DNA of 64,000 nucleotides from Halomonas sp. Y3 (GTDB lineage Bacteria; Pseudomonadota; Gammaproteobacteria; Pseudomonadales; Halomonadaceae), in the NCBI RefSeq assembly GCF_024137965.1, contig NZ_CP099975.1, positions 310,001-374,000 of the forward strand, read 5' to 3'. Every line of letters starts with the position of its first letter. The stretch's first letter is position 1. Both the position numbers and the translations under genes were made by a program. The notes beneath the pieces were generated by a model. The model worked only from the letters and a program-made list of their open reading frames with translations. It ran no database searches and had not been told where the DNA came from. Below are positions 1 through 7,900 of the stretch, one piece after another.

Positions 1-693
1 CTTAAACATGCTCGAACAATTATGCGGCAAGTGGAGTATGTTAAAAGTGACTTTTCGTCCTATTCTAATTCAAATGTTGGCCATATAAAAATATTTGCCA
101 ATACAACTGCAGTCACTGATTTTATGCCAGAAGTTTTAGCTAGGTTTTTAGGTGAGCGTCCTGCAATAAGTATCGATCTTCAAGAAAAGCTTACAAATGA
201 TATATTTAGAGGGGTTCTTGATGGGGCGGCAGACTTTGGGTTAACCTCGGGGGAGATAAAGATAAAGGGCTTAGAGGTTCTGCCATTTAGTTTTGATAGG
301 CTGGTGGTCGTTGTTCCTTTGGGGCATGAGCTCGCAGGCAATGACATGGTGGATTTTTTTGATACACTCCACCATCCTTATGTGGGCTTGCACGAGGGGA
401 GTACATTGCTTCAATTTATGAAGGCTCAAGTCAAGGAGGTAGGTGTTTCACTTCCATTAAGAATCCAGGTCTATGGATTTGAGCCGGCTTGCCGGATGAT
501 TGAGGCTGGTGTGGGCATCGGTATTCTTCCAGAATCAAGCGCAGCTCGCTATCAAAAGACAATGGACGTTCAGATTGTCCACCTAAGCAACGATTGGGCC
601 TCTAGGGAAAGAGCTATTGTGGTTCGTGAGTATGAGACACTTCCAGAAGCTAGCAAAGAGCTAATTAAAGAGATAAAAGATTATTTTTCATGA
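1..693 (+). CDS. LysR-family transcriptional regulator, C-terminal part (5' end off window)
   Basis: The reading frame is open to the left edge, so the N-terminal DNA-binding domain lies outside the window. The visible 230 residues form a LysR substrate-binding domain: an opening GHIKIFANTTA strand, a VVVVPLGHEL strand, a GLHEGST loop and the GVGIGILPES segment typical of the inducer-binding fold. It is moderately AT-rich, like the gene that follows. It sits on the same strand just upstream of an itaconate-type catabolic cluster. In Pseudomonas aeruginosa a LysR gene (ripR) lies next to the equivalent operon, so it is a good candidate for the local regulator. That role is inferred from position only. 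An insertion-sequence remnant now separates it from the cluster. Confidence 0.85.
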   Translation, partial: LKHARTIMRQVEYVKSDFSSYSNSNVGHIKIFANTTAVTDFMPEVLARFLGERPAISIDLQEKLTNDIFRGVLDGAADFGLTSGEIKIKGLEVLPFSFDRLVVVVPLGHELAGNDMVDFFDTLHHPYVGLHEGSTLLQFMKAQVKEVGVSLPLRIQVYGFEPACRMIEAGVGIGILPESSAARYQKTMDVQIVHLSNDWASRERAIVVREYETLPEASKELIKEIKDYFS

Positions 694-708
694 TTTTGGC
701 TGTTTTTT

Positions 709-1150
709 GGCTCTTCGTCGTTTCATGTGGGTTTTGACTGAACGAAAAGGCAGCCCACCGGGCTGCCAGTCAGGTAGATCATAGCGATTAAGTTGGCCTT
801 TCTCCGGTCGGCGCGTGACCTTACCACTTGGAGCAGGGGGTTCATCCCTTTCAGTCGTGCGCTCGTCAGTCCTGGTATCTAGCGCCTGACCACCGGTCGG
901 AGTGACGCACCAGTATCTCGATGGCCTTCCCCATCGGCTTCAGGAGAAGCTTCTTAGAGCCCCCGCCTTCATGACATTGAGGTGGTTTTTGATGCGCCAT
1001 TAACAAGCGCTCGTGGCTTGTATCCAGTATAGTTTCTCCTTGATCATCCAGGCATCGGAGTTGGCGCTCTGATCGGTCACAAGGTCCCGCGCTCCTTCTT
1101 GAGCACCTCCTCCAGACGCTTGGTGAAGGCCTACACGATATGGTGATCAC
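709..1150 (-). pseudogene. ISL3-family transposase remnant with one terminal repeat
   Basis: Read on the minus strand, the fragments resemble the C-terminal part of ISL3-type transposases, but in several frames. One fragment reads SANSDAWMIKEKL (compare TARAWRLKE in intact members). Next comes HSDRWSGARYQD, and after a frameshift LTSARLKGMNPLLQVVRSRA and NLIAMIYLTGSPVG. The frame ends just inside GGCTCTTCGTCG at 709-720, which resembles an ISL3 terminal inverted repeat. No matching repeat is visible on the other side, so the N-terminal half and left end appear deleted. A perfect 8-bp hairpin (749-756 with 760-767) lies within it. Family assignment is from remembered motifs, not a search. Confidence 0.55.
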
Positions 1151-1521
1151 GCCGACGACGGAGGAGAACGAGACCTCACACGCCACTGAACCTGTCCCGA
1201 CGAATACAGACTGGTGGGTCATTTCTGATGGGCATTTACAGCATTGTCCGGGAGCTAAGGGAAAGATCATTACCAGTAATTCTTGACATTTCATGAGCAC
1301 GATTTTTGCTTGAATGCAGGGCTTGTGTCTAGAGGCTGGGTGCTGCCATGGGTAAGCCGTCATCGCATAGGTCATTGATCCGTAAGAATAAAAATTAGGT
1401 TCATGATTGAGGGCAAGGGGGTTAGGGAAATCGGAAAGCCCCGTTACAAATTTATAAATTTACCTCTGTGAAAACTTTTAGCATTCTATACCTCAAGGTG
1501 GTTATAAAAATTGAGGATGTT
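1151..1521. other. Intergenic region upstream of the itaconate-type cluster
   Basis: There is no convincing gene here. The left part may still be decayed insertion-sequence DNA; the part from about 1380 is AT-rich and probably holds the promoter of the cluster. An in-frame GTG at 1468 would extend the next gene by 18 codons, but it has no ribosome binding site. Confidence 0.5.
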
Positions 1522-2367
1522 ATGGAATTGGCTGAAAATAAAGCTTATGAGATGTTTGTGGGTAGAAAAGAAGTTAGTTTCGATGATATTTCTCCTTCGC
1601 TTGTTAAGCGAGTAGAAAAAACCTTTGGTGAGGGAGGTGTTCGTGAAGGGGAGAGTCTACCTTATCTTTGGCATTGGGCATTTTTCCAGGAGCCTGTAGA
1701 AGAAAGCGAATTAAACGTAGATGGTCATCTGTCCAAAGGTCAGCTTTTCCCCGCTGTTACAGGGAAAGTTCGCATGTGGGCAGGCGGAAGAGTGAGTTTT
1801 CTAGAGCCGATAAAGGTAGGCCTGGCTGCAAGACGAAGCTCGACAGTTTTGTCAGTTGAGGAGAAGCGGGGAAAATCTGGCGATCTTCTGTTTGTTACAA
1901 TTGAGCATGTCATATCTCAAGGTGAAAGTGTGTGCGTGCGAGAAGAGCAAGATATTGTTTACAGAAGCCCCAGTCCTCCTAGGTTAAACACCTCTCTTTC
2001 GATTCCTGAGATTGAATGGAAAGAAAGTTTTCACCCTTCATCGATCATGCTATTTCGCTATTCTGCAGTAACTTTTAACAGTCACCGGATTCATTATGAC
2101 TATCCCTATGCAACGCAGCAGGAGAACTATCCAGGCCTTGTGGTTCAGGGGCCCATGGTCGCAACGCTGCTGTTGCGTAGCTTCACTCGCCGATTTCCCA
2201 ATAGGGAATTAAGGTACTTCTCTTATCGCGGTCTCAGACCGCTCATTGCTGATGTTGACTTCGAGGTTGGAGGTGCAGAACAAGACGGTCAGCGGTGTAC
2301 GCTTTGGGCTTTTAATGATCATGGGCCAGCGCATCAGGCGGATATTTACTATCAGGAGAGTTTCTAA
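1522..2367 (+). CDS. ich: Itaconyl-CoA / mesaconyl-C4-CoA hydratase-like protein (HTD2/MaoC family)
   Basis: This 281-residue protein has the two-hotdog layout of the HTD2/mesaconyl-C4-CoA hydratase family. The N-terminal half carries LPYLWHWAFF. The C-terminal half carries FRYSAVTFNSHRIHYDYPYA, which holds the catalytic NxHRIHYD motif, followed by GLVVQGPMVATLL. In itaconate breakdown such enzymes hydrate itaconyl-CoA to citramalyl-CoA. The ATG at 1522 is chosen because GAGG lies about 6 bases upstream; a GTG at 1468 has none. The stop overlaps the start of the next gene by one base (TAATG), so they are translationally linked. Substrate is inferred from the CoA-transferase and CitE-like lyase downstream; mesaconyl-C4-CoA is the alternative. 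Confidence 0.72.
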   Translation: MELAENKAYEMFVGRKEVSFDDISPSLVKRVEKTFGEGGVREGESLPYLWHWAFFQEPVEESELNVDGHLSKGQLFPAVTGKVRMWAGGRVSFLEPIKVGLAARRSSTVLSVEEKRGKSGDLLFVTIEHVISQGESVCVREEQDIVYRSPSPPRLNTSLSIPEIEWKESFHPSSIMLFRYSAVTFNSHRIHYDYPYATQQENYPGLVVQGPMVATLLLRSFTRRFPNRELRYFSYRGLRPLIADVDFEVGGAEQDGQRCTLWAFNDHGPAHQADIYYQESF

Positions 2368-3530
2368 TGTTTTCTCATGACCAAGAGTCTATCGAAGCCA
2401 TTCGCGATGGTGTGCGAGGACTTTGCGCAAATTTCGATGACGCCTACTGGCGCACCGTAGATGAAAAGAAGGAGTTCCCAGAGGAATTTGTTTCTGCCTT
2501 GACTGAGGCGGGGTGGCTAGCTGCTATGATCCCTGAGGAATACGGTGGCTCAGGCCTAGGGCTGACCGAAGCCTCTATAATTTTGGAAGAGGTCAACCGT
2601 TGTGGTGGGAACTCTGGCACGGTTCACGGCCAAATGTACAACATGTTTACATTGTTGCGCCACGGTAGTGAGGAACAGAAGAAAAAGTATCTACCCAAGA
2701 TTGCCGCCGGCGAGCTGCGTCTGCAATCAATGGCGGTAACCGAGCCCACCACGGGAACCGATACCACTAAGATCAAGACTACAGCGGTACGTCAGGGTGA
2801 TAAGTACGTAATTAATGGGCAAAAAGTTTGGATTTCTCGTATCCAGCACTCTGACTTAATGATTCTTCTGGCCCGTACTACCCCCATCGAACAGGTGACC
2901 CGTAAGTCGCTTGGCATGTCGATCTTTCTCGTCGACCTTCACCAGGCCATCGGTAATGGCATGACCGTTCAGCCGATCCCTAACATGGTCAACCATGAGA
3001 CCAACGAATTATTCTTTGACGACCTAGAAATCACGGCCGATAGCCTGATCGGTGAGGAAGGTATGGGCTTTCGTTACATTCTCGATGGCCTCAACGCCGA
3101 ACGGGCCCTGATCGCAGCCGAATGCATCGGCGATGGTCGCTGGTTCATCGAGAAGGCAAGCCGCTACGCCCGCGATCGCGAGGTGTTTGGCCGCCCTATT
3201 GGCAAGAACCAGGGCGTGCAGTTCCCTATCGCTCAGGCGCATATCGACGTCGAAGCGGCCGACTTGATGCGCTGGCGGGCCTGCTATGAATACGACCATG
3301 GTCAGAATGCAGGTGCGAGCGCGAACATGGCCAAGTACCTAGCAGCAGAAGCCTCCTGGAAAGCGGCGAACGTCTGCCTCCAGACACACGGTGGATTCGG
3401 TTTTGCTTCAGAATACGATGTTGAGCGAAAGTTCCGGGAAACACGCCTATACCAGGTGGCACCCATCTCCACTAACTTGATTCTCTCCTACGTAGCTGAG
3501 CACCTGCTCGAATTACCACGTTCTTTCTGA
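2367..3530 (+). CDS. Acyl-CoA dehydrogenase of the itaconate-type cluster
   Basis: A full-length FAD acyl-CoA dehydrogenase of 387 residues. Visible motifs are MAVTEPTTGTDT (flavin/substrate loop), VINGQKVWIS and QTHGGFGFASEYDVER. The usual C-terminal YEGT base motif is replaced by YQVAPISTN. A glutamate in LNAER (E245) sits where isovaleryl-CoA dehydrogenase places its base, so activity is probably kept. Electrons would pass to ETF, which is encoded 2.5 kb downstream. The equivalent P. aeruginosa operon also contains an acyl-CoA dehydrogenase whose role in itaconate use is unclear. GC content rises within this gene compared with the one before. Exact substrate unknown. Confidence 0.85.
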   Translation: MFSHDQESIEAIRDGVRGLCANFDDAYWRTVDEKKEFPEEFVSALTEAGWLAAMIPEEYGGSGLGLTEASIILEEVNRCGGNSGTVHGQMYNMFTLLRHGSEEQKKKYLPKIAAGELRLQSMAVTEPTTGTDTTKIKTTAVRQGDKYVINGQKVWISRIQHSDLMILLARTTPIEQVTRKSLGMSIFLVDLHQAIGNGMTVQPIPNMVNHETNELFFDDLEITADSLIGEEGMGFRYILDGLNAERALIAAECIGDGRWFIEKASRYARDREVFGRPIGKNQGVQFPIAQAHIDVEAADLMRWRACYEYDHGQNAGASANMAKYLAAEASWKAANVCLQTHGGFGFASEYDVERKFRETRLYQVAPISTNLILSYVAEHLLELPRSF

Positions 3531-3716
3531 AGAAAGTTTTACTCCCGTAGGTCAGGGGAACAGCACTTCTGACGGTCATGTGCTTTCAAAGTGATAGGCT
3601 CTCTGTGGCCCGCGGGAGACTTTTAGTAATACTAGTAGAATAGCTAGACTAATTGTTTCTAGTGCGACGATATGGTGCCGAGCGTCCTAGGTCGTAGCTC
3701 GAGGAGAGTAGTCAGT

Positions 3717-4922
3717 ATGCAACATTTATCATCCCCGTCTCGCCCCCTTGACGGCATCACTGTAGTCAGTCTTGAACATGCCATCGCAGCTCCTTTTTGC
3801 ACCCGGCAATTGGCCGACCTTGGTGCTCGAGTGATCAAGGTTGAGCGTCCTGAGGTGGGTGATTTCGCCCGCGGTTACGACGAACGCGTCAATGGCCTAG
3901 CATCTCATTTCGTATGGACCAATCGTTCGAAAGAGAGCCTGACCTTAAACGTCAAGGCTGAAGAAGCCGACACTATCATGCAGAAGTTACTTGTGCGTGC
4001 CGACGTTTTGGTTCAGAACCTCGCCCCTGGCGCCGCGGCCCGTCTAGGCCTGTCATTCGAGGCCCTCCATGAGCGCTTTCCCCAGCTGATTGTCTGTGAC
4101 ATTTCAGGCTACGGTGGCGACGGCCCTTATCGGGACAAAAAGGCTTACGATTTGATGATTCAGAGCGAGGCAGGTTTCCTGTCTACGACGGGCCTGCCTG
4201 GTGAAGAGGGCATGGCCAAGGCGGGCTGCTCCATCGCAGATATTTCGGCCGGCATGTACGCTTACTCCAGTGTGCTATCAGCTCTGCTACTTCGAGAACG
4301 CACCGGGACCGGAAGCCATATCGATATCTCGATGCTGGAGAGCCTTGTCGAGTGGATGAGTTATCCGATGTACTACGCCTACAATAACGCAGAACCCCCA
4401 GCGCGTGCCGGCGCTTCTCATGCCACTATCTATCCGTATGGGCCTTTCCCAGCAGGTGATGGCCATTTCGTGATGCTGGGATTGCAGAATGAACGAGAAT
4501 GGCAGGCTTTTTGTGAGATCGTCCTGGAAGATGCTGCCTTGGCCAACGATGCTCGCTTCACAAGCAACTCGAAGCGCTCGACCAACCGTGATGAACTGCG
4601 CGCGCTGATCTGCACGACCTTTGCAGCCCTCAGTGCCGAACAGGTCATCGCCCGGCTTGAACAGGCCAATATTGCTAATGCCCACATCAATAACATGCAA
4701 GGCGTGTGGAAGCACCCTCAGCTTAAGGCACGCCAGCGGTGGGTCGAGGTTGCGACTTCAGTTGGTAGACTCCCGGCGCTGCTTCCCCCGGGGCGGAGCA
4801 ATGCTTTCACGCCGCAGATGGCCGCTGTACCTGCTCTTGGTGAACATAGCGTGCAGCTCCTTGGGGAGCTGGGCTTCAGTGATGAAGCCATTACTGACCT
4901 GAAGACCCGAGGCGTGATTTGA
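3717..4922 (+). CDS. ict: Family III (CaiB/BaiF) CoA-transferase, probable itaconate CoA-transferase
   Basis: 401 residues with the CaiB/BaiF layout: PLDGITVVSLE near the start, LGARVIKVERP, LNVKAEEA, CDISGYGGDGPY and the catalytic Asp in KAYDLMIQSEAG (D145). It would move CoA from a donor such as succinyl-CoA onto itaconate or a related C5 diacid. The ATG at 3717 is preceded by GAGGAG about 10 bases upstream; an ATG at 3672 lacks a site and adds 15 non-conserved residues. A gap of 186 bases separates it from the dehydrogenase gene, so it may have its own promoter. The lyase gene follows almost directly. Substrate is inferred from context. Confidence 0.75.
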   Translation: MQHLSSPSRPLDGITVVSLEHAIAAPFCTRQLADLGARVIKVERPEVGDFARGYDERVNGLASHFVWTNRSKESLTLNVKAEEADTIMQKLLVRADVLVQNLAPGAAARLGLSFEALHERFPQLIVCDISGYGGDGPYRDKKAYDLMIQSEAGFLSTTGLPGEEGMAKAGCSIADISAGMYAYSSVLSALLLRERTGTGSHIDISMLESLVEWMSYPMYYAYNNAEPPARAGASHATIYPYGPFPAGDGHFVMLGLQNEREWQAFCEIVLEDAALANDARFTSNSKRSTNRDELRALICTTFAALSAEQVIARLEQANIANAHINNMQGVWKHPQLKARQRWVEVATSVGRLPALLPPGRSNAFTPQMAAVPALGEHSVQLLGELGFSDEAITDLKTRGVI

Positions 4923-4939
4923 GAAACGAGGGGGATGCC

Positions 4940-5755
4940 ATGCCCATAAAACAGTACCGCTCATTCCTATTCGTGCCAGCGACCCGGCCAGAGCGAATCG
5001 CTAAGGCCCACGCCAGCGAAGCGGATGTGGTCATTGTCGACCTAGAGGACGCCGTCGCTCCAAGTGACAAGGATGAGGCCCGCCGGCTATTGCGCGATTA
5101 TCTTACATCTACGCGTGGTTCAGAGATTCTCGTTCGTGTCAATTCTACGCAGCCAGAGTTCGAGAAAGATCTGGCCATGTGCGCACAGTTCCCGAGTGTC
5201 ACCGGTATCATGCTGCCTAAGGCTGAGACCAACCAGCAGATCGAACAGGCAGCAGCCTGCGGTAAGCCGGTGTGGCCGATCATCGAATCCGCGAAAGGTT
5301 TAGTATCCCTGCAAAGTTTAGCATTCGCCAGAGGTGTTGAGCGACTCACCTTCGGCGCGCTGGATTTAGCTACGGACTTAAATCTTGAACCGAGAACTTC
5401 TGGTGCGAATACCTTGCTGGATCAGTGCCGTTATCAATTAGTTGTGTGCTCCCGTGCGGCTAAGCTTCCGCCGCCGATCGAAAGCGTAGTGCCTGAGATC
5501 CACGATATAGAGCAGGTGGGGAGTGTGGCGCGAAGGGCAGTTGAAATGGGGTTCGCTGGCATGCTCAGCATTCATCCAAAGCAGATTCCAAGTATCCATA
5601 AAGCATTTACCCCTAGTGAGAATCTGGTGTTATGGGCTCGTAGAGTTCTCGAAGCTGCTAAAACTGTCGACGGTGCCTTCCAGCTCGATGGCCAGATGGT
5701 GGATGAGCCAGTGATAAGCCGCGCCAAGTCCTTGCTGGCACGCGCTCGTGTCTAA
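4940..5755 (+). CDS. ccl: CitE-like lyase, probable (S)-citramalyl-CoA lyase
   Basis: 271 residues of the HpcH/HpaI-CitE TIM-barrel family. Motifs run in order: RSFLFVPATRPERI, VIVDLEDAVAP, MLPKAET, PIIESAKGLVSL, LTFGALDLATDL and the closing GMLSIHPKQI. The Glu and Asp of these motifs bind the Mg ion. In the itaconate route it splits citramalyl-CoA into acetyl-CoA and pyruvate. The ATG at 4940 follows GAGGGGG with 5-base spacing; a TTG further upstream overlaps the previous stop and is less likely. It is adjacent to the CoA-transferase and is the last gene of the cluster. Malyl-CoA lyase activity is the main alternative. Confidence 0.75.
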   Translation: MPIKQYRSFLFVPATRPERIAKAHASEADVVIVDLEDAVAPSDKDEARRLLRDYLTSTRGSEILVRVNSTQPEFEKDLAMCAQFPSVTGIMLPKAETNQQIEQAAACGKPVWPIIESAKGLVSLQSLAFARGVERLTFGALDLATDLNLEPRTSGANTLLDQCRYQLVVCSRAAKLPPPIESVVPEIHDIEQVGSVARRAVEMGFAGMLSIHPKQIPSIHKAFTPSENLVLWARRVLEAAKTVDGAFQLDGQMVDEPVISRAKSLLARARV

Positions 5756-6102
5756 CCCATAGTCATCTGTGGCCTAAGGACAAGATATTCGGGCTTGTCA
5801 TCGTGACCCTGATGGATCTGTCCTGTGTTTACAGGGGGATCCGGAGAGCGATCGCCTAGAGCGTCGAGCACTGACCTTGTCATTAAATATTCACTACCTC
5901 GCCAATGATGAGTGCGGGTTCCAGTTAACCGAAGGACGGCTTGTCGGAGGTGGGGGTAGGGCTTTCTTCGATAAAGCAAGGCTGCTATCGGAAACCCATC
6001 TCATAGCCACTGCAACAGGATGCTTTTGGAGGCGGCATGTAGGCTCGGCCTCCTTGTCTTAAGTCACTGAAGCATAGATATCACCTCATGGGAGAGTCCA
6101 AC
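5756..6102. other. Intergenic region between the lyase gene and etfB
   Basis: There is no convincing gene or RNA. Short open frames on both strands show no recognisable motif. The shift to GC-rich DNA takes place at its right end, so the region may hold an old junction as well as the etfB promoter. Confidence 0.5.
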
Positions 6103-6855
6103 ATGAAAGTCTTCGTCGCGGTCAAACGCGTCATCGACTACAACGTCAAGATCCGGGTCAAGCCGGATCACTCCGACGTCGACCTCACCAGCGTCAAGAT
6201 GGCCATGAACCCCTTCTGCGAGATCGCCGTGGAAGAGGCGGTGCGCCTGAAGGAGAAGGGCGTGGCGACCGAGATCGTCGCCGTGACCATCGGCCCCAAG
6301 GCCGCCCAGGAGCAGCTGCGCACCGCGCTGGCGCTGGGTGCCGACCGCGCCATCCACGTCGAGACCGACGAGCGCGTCGAGTCCCTGGGCGCCGCCAAGG
6401 CGCTGGCCAAGCTGGTGGAAGAGGAGCAGCCGGGCCTTGTGATCCTCGGCAAGCAGGCCATCGACACCGACAACAACCAGACCGGCCAGATGCTCGCCGC
6501 CCTGACCGGCCTGCCCCAGGGCACCTTCGCCTCCGCCGTGGACGTGGATGGAGAGAAGGTACAGGTGACCCGCGAGGTCGACGGCGGCCTGCAGACCGTC
6601 GAGCTGACCCTGCCCGCCATCGTCACCACCGACCTGCGCCTCAACGAGCCGCGCTACGCCAAGCTGCCGGACATCATGAAGGCCAAGAAGAAGCCGCTGG
6701 ACGTCAAGACTCCGGCGGATCTCGGCGTGTCGGTAGGCAGCCGAGTCAAGCTGGTCAAGGTCGAGCCGCCGGCGGAGCGCCAGGGCGGCGTCAAGGTGGG
6801 CTCCGTGGACGAGCTGGTCGACAAACTGAAGAACGAAGCGAAGGTGATCTCATGA
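6103..6855 (+). CDS. etfB: Electron transfer flavoprotein beta subunit
   Basis: 250 residues with the full ETF-beta pattern: [20 protein letters not shown] at the start, [45 protein letters not shown] and [20 protein letters not shown]. It forms the FAD/AMP heterodimer with EtfA and takes electrons from acyl-CoA and related dehydrogenases in the cytoplasm. The ATG at 6103 follows GGGAGAG with 7-base spacing and matches the normal family start; an ATG 15 bases upstream is unlikely. It overlaps etfA by four bases (ATGA). It is clearly GC-rich compared with both flanking catabolic clusters. Confidence 0.95.
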   Translation: MKVFVAVKRVIDYNVKIRVKPDHSDVDLTSVKMAMNPFCEIAVEEAVRLKEKGVATEIVAVTIGPKAAQEQLRTALALGADRAIHVETDERVESLGAAKALAKLVEEEQPGLVILGKQAIDTDNNQTGQMLAALTGLPQGTFASAVDVDGEKVQVTREVDGGLQTVELTLPAIVTTDLRLNEPRYAKLPDIMKAKKKPLDVKTPADLGVSVGSRVKLVKVEPPAERQGGVKVGSVDELVDKLKNEAKVIS

Positions 6856-7778
6856 GCATCCTGGTACTCGCCGAACATCACGACGGCGCCCTGGCCGGTG
6901 CCACCGCCCATGTGGTAGCGGCCGCACAACAGATCGGCGGCGATATCGACGTGCTGGTAGCGGGCGAGAATGTGGCCGCCATCGCCGAGGCCGCCGCCAA
7001 GCTCGACGGCGTCAGCAAGGTGCGCGTGGCCGACAATGCCGCCTATGCCCACCTGCTGGCCGAGCCCACCGCGGCGCTGCTCGCGGAGCTTGCCGGCGAC
7101 TACAGCCACGTGCTGGCCGCGGCCTCCACCACCGGCAAGAACGTGCTGCCCCGGGTCGCCGCGCTCAAGGACGTGGCGCAGATTTCCGAGATCATCGCCG
7201 TCGAATCTCCGGATACCTTCAAACGCCCGATCTACGCCGGCAACGCCATCGCCACGGTCCAGAGCGAGGACGCCCTCAAGGTGATCACCGTGCGCTCCAC
7301 CGGCTTCGATGCGGTGGCCGAGGGTGGCAGCGCCGCCATTGAGGCGGTGGATTTTGTGGCCGACAACGCCCAGTCCACCTTCCTCAAGGAGGAGCTAGCC
7401 CAGTCCGACCGCCCCGAGCTGGGGGCGGCCAAGGTGGTAATCTCCGGTGGTCGCGGCATGGGTAACGGCGAAAACTTCAAGCTGCTGGATGGCATCGCCG
7501 ACAAGCTGGGGGCGGCCATCGGTGCCTCGCGTGCCGCGGTGGACGCCGGCTTCGTGCCCAACGACATGCAGGTGGGGCAGACCGGCAAGATCGTCGCCCC
7601 CGAGCTCTACATCGCCGTGGGCATCTCGGGTGCCATCCAGCACCTGGCCGGCATGAAGGACTCCAAGGTGATCGTCGCCATCAACAAGGACGAGGAGGCG
7701 CCGATCTTCCAGGTGGCCGACTATGGACTCGTTGCCGACCTCTTCCAGGCGCTACCGGAGCTGGAACAGCGACTCTGA
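6852..7778 (+). CDS. etfA: Electron transfer flavoprotein alpha subunit
   Basis: 308 residues, normal length for EtfA. The N-terminal half has [12 protein letters not shown]. The C-terminal FAD domain has [54 protein letters not shown] and [19 protein letters not shown]. These are the conserved FAD-binding stretches. It pairs with EtfB, with which it overlaps by four bases. A strong intrinsic terminator lies about 65 bases after the stop, which separates the pair from the downstream quinone oxidoreductase gene. Confidence 0.95.
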   Translation: MSILVLAEHHDGALAGATAHVVAAAQQIGGDIDVLVAGENVAAIAEAAAKLDGVSKVRVADNAAYAHLLAEPTAALLAELAGDYSHVLAAASTTGKNVLPRVAALKDVAQISEIIAVESPDTFKRPIYAGNAIATVQSEDALKVITVRSTGFDAVAEGGSAAIEAVDFVADNAQSTFLKEELAQSDRPELGAAKVVISGGRGMGNGENFKLLDGIADKLGAAIGASRAAVDAGFVPNDMQVGQTGKIVAPELYIAVGISGAIQHLAGMKDSKVIVAINKDEEAPIFQVADYGLVADLFQALPELEQRL

Positions 7779-7841
7779 TCTCAACTGAAGCTAGCCACAT
7801 TCATTCCTCACTGAAAGCATGAGACAAAAAGTTCTCTCCTT

Positions 7842-7882
7842 GCCGGCGCGGCATGGTTGAACCCATGCCCGTCGGCTTTTTT
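7842..7882 (+). terminator. Intrinsic terminator after etfA
   Basis: A 14-bp GC-rich stem (one bulged C) from 7842 closes a small loop and is followed by six T at 7877-7882. It lies only 18 bases before the likely start of the next gene. Confidence 0.75.
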
Positions 7883-7900
7883 CAGATACAGGGACTCTTC

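Noticed and set aside
5756..6102. A possible small gene or IS fragment before etfB
   Set aside because: Translated in all frames by eye, nothing matched a known family, and no terminal repeats were found.
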